A DNA stretch of 64,000 nt from JAYKHL01 sp035284865 (GTDB taxonomy: Bacteria > Cyanobacteriota > Sericytochromatia > S15B-MN24 > JAQBPE01). Below the pieces are notes generated by a model. That model saw nothing but the letters and a program-made list of their open reading frames with translations. It did no database searches and had not been told where the DNA came from. The stretch is taken from assembly GCA_035284865.1 (NCBI GenBank), contig JAYKHL010000037.1:15412-79411 (forward strand), in the 5' to 3' direction. The position numbers and the translations under genes were made by a program. Positions 59,667 to 64,000 of the stretch are shown one piece after another; within the stretch, counting starts at the first letter, position 1; each line of letters starts with the position of its first letter.

Positions 59667-60347
59667 TCACCAGATCTGCAGCTGCTTGGGCTGGTTGATC
59701 GTGATTTGCTGGTGGGAGATCGAGATGATGCCCTCGTCCTGCAGGCGGTTCAGGGCACGGGTGACGGTCTCCCGCGAGGAGCCCACCATGTTGGCAAGGT
59801 CCTGGTGCGTCATCTTGAGGTTGATGAGCACCTTGGCCCCGATGGGCCGCCCCTCCACCTCAGCGAGGCTCTTGAGCGTGCTGGCGACGCGCTCGTGGAC
59901 GTCCTTGAAGGCGAGGTCCTCGACCTGCTGGTTCACGAGGCGGATGCGCCGCGTCAGGTCACGCATGATCTTGAGGGCGATGGTCGGGTGCTCGATGATC
60001 AGACGCTCGAAGTCGCGCTTGGCCAGGGTGAAGACCACCGCCTGCTCGTCGAGCACCTCGGCCGTCGCTGACCGGCTCTGCTCGTCGAAGATGGCCATCT
60101 CCCCGAAAAACTCGCCAGGCTGCATCAGCGCCAGCGTCTTCTCCCGGCCATCCTCGGTGATCTTGGAGATTTTGACCCGGCCGGACTTCAGAATGTACAG
60201 CGTGTCACCCCGGTCCCCTTCGTGAAAGATGATGCTCTTCTTCGGGAAGCTCTTTTCCTGGGTGATGCTGGCGATGCGTTCGAGGCTGTCCTGTCCGACC
60301 CCGCTAAAAATAGAGACGCGTTGCAAGAAGACGAGGCTGTTTCCCAT
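59667..60347 (-). CDS. CRP/FNR-family transcription regulator
   Basis: 226 residues. The N-terminal cyclic-nucleotide-binding fold (SIIFHEGDRGDTLYILKSGRVKIS, EFFGEMAIFDEQSRSATAEV, with GEMAIFDEQSRSA in the phosphate-binding cassette position) is followed by a C-terminal winged helix (TLKSLAEVEGR, THQDLANMVGSSRETVTRALNRLQDEGII). The PBC has SRSA instead of the ..PRTA type of classical CRP, so the ligand is uncertain (cAMP, c-di-GMP or none). ATG 60347 gives the family's usual start (FLQRVSIFSG). A CRP-like site lies in its promoter. Confidence 0.9.
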   Translation of the reverse strand: MGNSLVFLQRVSIFSGVGQDSLERIASITQEKSFPKKSIIFHEGDRGDTLYILKSGRVKISKITEDGREKTLALMQPGEFFGEMAIFDEQSRSATAEVLDEQAVVFTLAKRDFERLIIEHPTIALKIMRDLTRRIRLVNQQVEDLAFKDVHERVASTLKSLAEVEGRPIGAKVLINLKMTHQDLANMVGSSRETVTRALNRLQDEGIISISHQQITINQPKQLQIW

Positions 60348-60492
60348 CGGAGGTGTGCTCCCTTGACGAACTGAATCGGGATCGCGGCAGACCCGATTGG
60401 CGGCGGGCGGCCCCTCCCATGTTGGCGCTGTGGGCTGATTATGCCGGCGCTCGGCTGGTGCATGGGCAGGTAACATAATCAGATTAGCGGCG

Positions 60493-60498
60493 ATTATA
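60493..60498 (-). promoter_or_regulatory. -10 box (TATAAT) of the CRP-family gene
   Basis: The minus strand reads GTGTTATAATCGCCG. Transcription would start near 60486, leaving a leader of about 140 bases before the ATG at 60347. Confidence 0.55.
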
Positions 60499-60508
60499 AC
60501 ACGCTTGC

Positions 60509-60524
60509 TGTGACGCAAATCATA
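60509..60524. promoter_or_regulatory. CRP-like binding site (TGTGA-N6-TCATA)
   Basis: TGTGACGCAAATCATA differs from the CRP consensus TGTGA-N6-TCACA at one position. It is centred about 30 bases upstream of the expected start of transcription of the CRP-family gene, which would favour repression or autoregulation. Confidence 0.55.
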
Positions 60525-60673
60525 CCGCGAGAAAGTCGCGGCCCTTCGCCTCGAGAGTCAGGAGGGGCCGCATTCAAGACCTGCGCAGTCCACATTCTGG
60601 GGCCTCACCCACAGGGGGTCTGGCAGGCCCCCTGCGTGGGGCCCAGCCCGCCGCTGGCAGGTCGCTGAGACGT

Positions 60674-61213
60674 TCAGCGCGCGCGGCCCTCGAGGGCCGC
60701 CAGCTGCCTCCGCAACCACACATGGATGCCGATGCCAAAGCTCCCGAGCAGCGTGAAGTTGATGACGCTGATGAGCAGCATGAGGCCGCCTTGCTCCCAC
60801 AGGGCGTTGCCGTTGGCTGGAGCGACCACCTCCGGGCCACTGCGGGCATACCGGACGGGCAGCGTGCTGCCAACGGGGTAGCTCGCGGGATCGGTGACGG
60901 TCGTGGCCCCCGGGGCGGTGATCGGGGCACCCTGGCCTTGGGGCGTGAACCGAAACACCGGGCGGTAGAAAGAAACAGCGTCGCCCCTGACATGGCGACC
61001 GCCGTCGCGGCGAACCTCGACCACTGAGGCCTGCGTGGTCGTCCCCTCCCACGCCAGTTTCACAGCCGCGTTCACGGCCCGCTGGTCGGCGAGGACGGTC
61101 AGAATGCTGTAGGGCGCGATGACGGCCACCGCCACACCGACCACCGCATTGATGCTCACGCCCGTGCGCAGCATCTTCGCCTTTTCCGCTGGCGTGCGGG
61201 TTGTTTCCTCCAC
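60674..61213 (-). CDS. DUF3592-type membrane protein
   Basis: About 179 residues from a GTG at 61213 with AAAGGAG upstream. Two membrane segments (about 17-38, VVGVAVAVIAPYSILTV; about 148-170, LMLLISVINFTLLGSFGIGI) flank a beta-rich extracytoplasmic region with TTTQASVVEVRRDGG, YRPVFRFTPQGQG and YPVGSTLPVRYARSGPEVV, matching the DUF3592 pattern. Function unknown. Confidence 0.72.
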   Translation of the reverse strand: MEETTRTPAEKAKMLRTGVSINAVVGVAVAVIAPYSILTVLADQRAVNAAVKLAWEGTTTQASVVEVRRDGGRHVRGDAVSFYRPVFRFTPQGQGAPITAPGATTVTDPASYPVGSTLPVRYARSGPEVVAPANGNALWEQGGLMLLISVINFTLLGSFGIGIHVWLRRQLAALEGRAR

Positions 61214-61562
61214 GGGCTGCTCCTTTCCGGGGACACCTTCCCCGGTGAACCTACCCACCGTGACCGCCTGCAAACCAGTCCCCCCCTGGCCCGGATTCCG
61301 CGATAGCTGCCGAGCAAGGCAACCGGCCGGGTGTGGGAGTGCTCGACGCCGGAAAACGCGCTCCCCTCTCCCCGGGTACCGGGGAGAGGGGAGCCATGTC
61401 GCTTTCACTCAATGGGTGCGGCCACATCCGCACGGGGTGATCGTTTCAGACTCCTGGCGCGGAATCAGGGCCCTGGGGAGAGGGGGAGCCTGACCCCGAC
61501 GGTCGAGGAACCGGCGCGGAGGTGGGCCTCGGCAGGGCCCTCGGAGGGACGCGCGAAGGACC
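61214..61562. other. Intergenic region with a perfect 16-base hairpin
   Basis: No gene supported. It contains the perfect inverted repeat at 61360-61394 and otherwise GC-rich sequence without recognisable elements. The promoter of the DUF3592 gene is not clear. Confidence 0.4.
61360..61394. repeat. Perfect inverted repeat, 16-base arms, 3-base loop
   Basis: GCTCCCCTCTCCCCGG-GTA-CCGGGGAGAGGGGAGC. Sequences of this CTCCCC/GGGGAG type are common as dispersed palindromes in GC-rich genomes; a related shorter hairpin, GCTCCCT/AGGGAGC, occurs at about 8996-9016. It may be a REP-like element or terminator. Confidence 0.6.
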
Positions 61563-62213
61563 TCAGGCCAGCAGGTTCCGCACGGAGGTCTTCACGTCGC
61601 TGTAAAGCTTGGTCTGACGCAAAAAGGAGTCCGCCACCAGGTAGCCGGCCACGCCGAGGCCCACGCCGACGAGCGTCAGGGGCAAGCCCGTGCCGAGGAC
61701 CCCCGCCAGTGCGAACGTGCCCATCGCCGAGGCCGCGCCTCCTGCTGCCCCACCCACGACCGCGGACATCAGGTCACCGGAGACAGCCGACCCGGCGTCG
61801 GCCAGCGTTGCTTTGCCCGTGGCGAGCTGGTAGCCGTTGACCGCCAGCGTCAGCAGGCCGTTGACGATCACCGAGCTCTTCACGGCCCCCATCACCGACC
61901 CGAAGAGGGCGCTGCGGCCCGCCTGGCTGGCACGTGCGGCCGTGGTGGCGGACCTGGAACGGGCAGCCTTGGCGAAGAGGCCCTTGGCCTCACCCACGGC
62001 AGCTGCGGCGGTCTTGCCTGGGATGGCCCCTGCGGCCATCGGCGCATACCGCGACACGGCCCCGAGGTAGGCATCCGCCCCCTGGGGGTTGAACGCCGGG
62101 GCGTTGCCGACGGGCACGGTGACCGGCGTGGGCCACCCCGTCGGGGGCGGAGGGGGGGTCGCACCCGGGTAGGTCGTGACGTTGAAGTAACCGTTGACGG
62201 GGACCTCAGGCAT
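61563..62213 (-). CDS. Gly/Ala-rich membrane protein of unknown function
   Basis: 216 residues from ATG 62213 with GGAGGGAG upstream. A Pro-rich N-terminus (about 18-35) is followed by Ala-rich helical stretches. The region from about 105 has Gly-zipper-like hydrophobic segments (SVIVNGLLTLAVNGYQ, SAVVGGAAGGAASAMGTFAL, LPLTLVGVGLGVAGYLVADS), suggesting insertion in or association with membranes. No family is recognised. Confidence 0.6.
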   Translation of the reverse strand: MPEVPVNGYFNVTTYPGATPPPPPTGWPTPVTVPVGNAPAFNPQGADAYLGAVSRYAPMAAGAIPGKTAAAAVGEAKGLFAKAARSRSATTAARASQAGRSALFGSVMGAVKSSVIVNGLLTLAVNGYQLATGKATLADAGSAVSGDLMSAVVGGAAGGAASAMGTFALAGVLGTGLPLTLVGVGLGVAGYLVADSFLRQTKLYSDVKTSVRNLLA

Positions 62214-62702
62214 GGCAAGCTCCCTCCAGGGTCGCAGGGCGGTCGGGTCACTGTGTATGTCGCCAGGACCAGCGGAAATCCGGTAAAGGAATTTCTAACG
62301 TCTCCTCAAACCTGGGCAAAGCCGGCGGCAACGTCGCCGCGCTGCGCTTGCCATCCGCAGTGCCACCCGGGCCCTCGCCACAGCGGGGGCCCGGGTGGTG
62401 CGCGAGCCCTGAGCCCGCGGAGATGGCGCCACACGGAACCCCGGGGGCTCAATAACGAGGTGGCCACGGGCCGTCGGGTCGATGCGCGGGGAGGCCTGGC
62501 CCGGGCACGTCAGCGGGAGCCAGCCGCCGGGCGAGGCCCGGGGCTGTGCGCCAGAAGTCATGAACGCGGGTGGATGGCGACGGGTTGGCGTCCAGGGGCC
62601 AGGACCGACGAGGGAGCGTGCCCGGAGGCACGTGACCGAGGCGTGACGACATCCCTGGGCGTCAGAACGAGCCAGCCGCCGGGGGAAGCCTTGATGGGTG
62701 CT
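62214..62702. other. Intergenic region with tandem degenerate repeats
   Basis: No gene supported over 489 bases. The right part is a copy of the dispersed repeat (62570-62698), and about 62420-62545 looks like a second, more degenerate copy in tandem (shared blocks include GATGGCG, AACGAG and GAGCCAGCCGCCGGG). The left part shows nothing recognisable. Confidence 0.45.
62570..62698. repeat. Dispersed structured repeat, copy 2
   Basis: About 129 bases matching 6021-6157 in order and blocks, with the same terminal stem GGATG/CATCC and internal hairpin GCGTGCC/GGCACGT. It ends 5 bases before the stop of the minus-strand lipoprotein gene, as copy 1 lies just beyond the lexA stop. In both cases the element, read on the minus strand, directly follows a minus-strand gene. 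Confidence 0.6.
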
Positions 62703-63410
62703 TCAGATGAACTCGACCCGGATGCCCAGCGTGCCCCCCTGCCCGGGCGCGGGGGTCGGCTCGGCCACAGGGCCGGTGGACGGGGGTGGCGTCGAGGCAG
62801 CCACACCCGAGTTTCCAGGGGGATCAACGGGGCCAGGCGTCGCTGGAACCGTCGGGGTCATCTCCACCGTGAGGTCCACCGACACGGCGGCGATCTCACC
62901 GGCCCGCACGTCGGCCACGGCCTTGCCGCTGCCAATGCGGGCGCCACCTGGGTCGCGCACCTCGAGGATGAGATCGTACAGGCCTGGCGGCAGGTCCTCC
63001 GTCTCCCAGTTCGCCTCAGCGCCATTCATCGCGAGCGGCACCATCGCAGCCAGGGTGGGATCGGCGTGGCTGACCACGTTCAGCACCAGGGAGCCAACCG
63101 GGGCAGCCCCGAACGTGCGGACCTTGAGCCGGACAGCGCCAGCCTGCGACCCGGGCGCCGTGGAGGCCACAGGCGTTCCCCCCGGGATCGCCCCGGGGGT
63201 CGCCCCGGGTCGGGTCACGACCGTGGCCGGCGGCGCGGCCTGGTAGGGCAACGGGGTCGGGGCCGCTGGTGAGGGCAGGGCCCTCGGCTTCGCGGCCGTG
63301 GTGAACCGGACGCGCTGCTCCGTCGGCGCGGAGGCCGTGGGGTTCTTGCCGCACCCCGCGAGGGAAGCAGCGACGAGCGCGAGAGCCAGGAGGGTCCGAC
63401 AGGTCCGCAT
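62703..63410 (-). CDS. Hypothetical lipoprotein with beta-sandwich domain
   Basis: 235 residues. Signal peptide with lipobox SLAGC (Cys about residue 20). A Pro/Thr-rich linker (about 40-85) is followed by a beta-sandwich-like domain (VRLKVRTFGAAPVGSLVLNVV, LPPGLYDLILEVRDPGGARIG, VSVDLTVEM) that resembles carboxypeptidase-regulatory or Ig-like modules. The C-terminal tail is Pro-rich. It resembles the next gene in domain pattern (YTLDLAATDAGGATIGSG), suggesting a duplicated pair. Confidence 0.65.
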   Translation of the reverse strand: MRTCRTLLALALVAASLAGCGKNPTASAPTEQRVRFTTAAKPRALPSPAAPTPLPYQAAPPATVVTRPGATPGAIPGGTPVASTAPGSQAGAVRLKVRTFGAAPVGSLVLNVVSHADPTLAAMVPLAMNGAEANWETEDLPPGLYDLILEVRDPGGARIGSGKAVADVRAGEIAAVSVDLTVEMTPTVPATPGPVDPPGNSGVAASTPPPSTGPVAEPTPAPGQGGTLGIRVEFI

Positions 63411-63445
63411 CGCTTGGTACCTCGAACGATGGAGGGGCGTCAGGC

Positions 63446-64000
63446 TCAGCCGTTGATGATGGAGACGTTCACGCCGAGCCCCGTCGCGGGCGTGGGGGTG
63501 GGCGTTGGGGTCGGTGTGGGCACGACCGACGGGACGAGCTGCAGGGTCGCCTCCACCGTGGTCGTCTGGCCATCCACCACGCTGGCGTTGGTCGTGCCCG
63601 ACCCGATGGTGGCGCCGCCCGCATCGGTGGCGGCGAGGTCGAGGGTGTAGGCGCCAGCGGCCAGCCCCGTGAAGTTGACGGCGGCGCGGCCGTTGAGGAT
63701 CTGGTCGCGGCGGACCTCGGCGGTGGCGACGGTCCTGAGCAGGAGGAACGAGCGGGTCTTCAGCACCACGGTGATGGTCTGGATGTCAGCCGCGGTGGCC
63801 TTTAGGCTGTAGCCCTGAGCGCGGGGCAGGGCGAACTCCATCGACAGCGTTCCCTGGCCGGCCTGGGGAGCGGGCACCTGGACCGTGAAGGCAGCCCGCT
63901 GCTCGTTCACCTTGCGCCCCGCCACGGCAGCGGGGGCAGGCACATGCTGCCGCTCGGCCACCGGACGGGCGGCAGCGGCCCTGAGGGACGGGGCCAGGCG
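63446..64000 (-). CDS. Hypothetical secreted protein with beta-sandwich domain, 5' end beyond window
   Basis: The minus-strand frame is open to the right edge, so the N-terminus, probably with a signal peptide, lies outside. The visible part has TVQVPAPQAGQGTLSMEF, ADIQTITVVLKTR, a sandwich domain (AAVNFTGLAAGAYTLDLAATDAGGATIGSG) and a PT repeat (VPTPTPTPTPTPATG). It has the same module type as the lipoprotein at 62703 (LPPGLYDLILEVRDPGGARIGSG there). A GTG at 63961 is an internal in-frame start candidate. Confidence 0.6.
   Translation of the reverse strand, partial: RLAPSLRAAAARPVAERQHVPAPAAVAGRKVNEQRAAFTVQVPAPQAGQGTLSMEFALPRAQGYSLKATAADIQTITVVLKTRSFLLLRTVATAEVRRDQILNGRAAVNFTGLAAGAYTLDLAATDAGGATIGSGTTNASVVDGQTTTVEATLQLVPSVVPTPTPTPTPTPATGLGVNVSIING

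Larger units (their letters stand above)
60348..60673. other. Intergenic region with CRP-family gene promoter and hairpin
   Basis: No gene is seen here. It contains the TATAAT box and CRP-like site of the regulator gene (60493-60524) and a leader of about 140 bases. A GC-rich hairpin (about 60595-60645, CAGGGGG/CCCCCTG core) lies just downstream of the minus-strand gene at 60674 and may end its transcript. Confidence 0.4.

Noticed and set aside
63490..63530. Tandem DNA repeat in the right-hand protein
   Set aside because: It is a coding Pro-Thr run (PTPTPTPT), too short and low-complexity to be more than a linker.
1..64000. CRISPR arrays, tRNA and rRNA genes
   Set aside because: No regularly spaced direct repeats and no tRNA- or rRNA-like stretches were noticed on either strand. 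This was by eye; a tRNA scan would be decisive.

Overview
The window is about 64 kb of very GC-rich, densely coding bacterial chromosome with roughly 55 supported genes. I saw no tRNA, rRNA, CRISPR array or transposase. The cell is a diderm: it has an MCE/Mla lipid-transport set, a Tad secretin, an SLH-domain outer-membrane protein, ExbB/ExbD and many lipoproteins. It appears to make Tad pili, retractile type IV pili (PilT) and flagella (FliD). The minus-strand order yggS-sepF-proC-yggT, SepF itself, a GAAC-N4-GTTC LexA box and very large kinase/ATPase/TPR/GAF/GGDEF proteins point to a diderm member of the Terrabacteria, possibly a non-photosynthetic relative of Cyanobacteria. That placement is inference.

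Layout. 1-4.7 kb: the start of rplI (minus), small membrane and lipoprotein genes, and a FliD-like protein behind a hairpin-rich leader. 4.7-6.0 kb: a three-gene cassette made of an unlisted 52-residue peptide with a YxxPxL leader motif, an HprK-like kinase and a PqqD-like protein; it looks like a ribosomal-peptide (RiPP) module. 6.0-6.9 kb: a dispersed repeat and lexA with its own operator. 7.0-18.8 kb: a complete Tad pilus locus (pilins, prepilin peptidase, three TadE/G-like proteins, CpaB, secretin, a natural TadZ-TadA fusion, TadB, TadC), mostly joined by ATGA/GTGA overlaps. 18.8-24.2 kb: an envelope block (SLH porin-like protein, DUF2993 protein, MlaE, MlaF, MlaD-like MCE protein).

24.3-50.1 kb carries three giant paralogous signalling proteins (1,819, 1,524 and 1,740 residues) with the order kinase, AAA ATPase, TPR, GAF and, in two of them, GGDEF. 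Between the first and second lie the yggS-sepF-proC-yggT operon, an alpha/beta hydrolase, a Xer recombinase, a lipoate/octanoate transferase, an ABC-F ATPase and an exbB-exbD-btuF-like operon. A coiled-coil protein of unknown function sits between the second and third.

50.1-64 kb: a GNAT acetyltransferase, a ParB plus ExeA-type ATPase operon behind an AT-rich palindrome, small lipoproteins, fliD, pilT, serS, a CRP/FNR-family regulator with a CRP-like site in its promoter, and envelope proteins or lipoproteins running off the right edge, with a second copy of the dispersed repeat.

A G-rich -10 motif close to GGGTAYAAT, without an obvious -35, recurs in front of many genes on both strands. In at least two cases it lies so close to the ATG that the mRNA should be leaderless.
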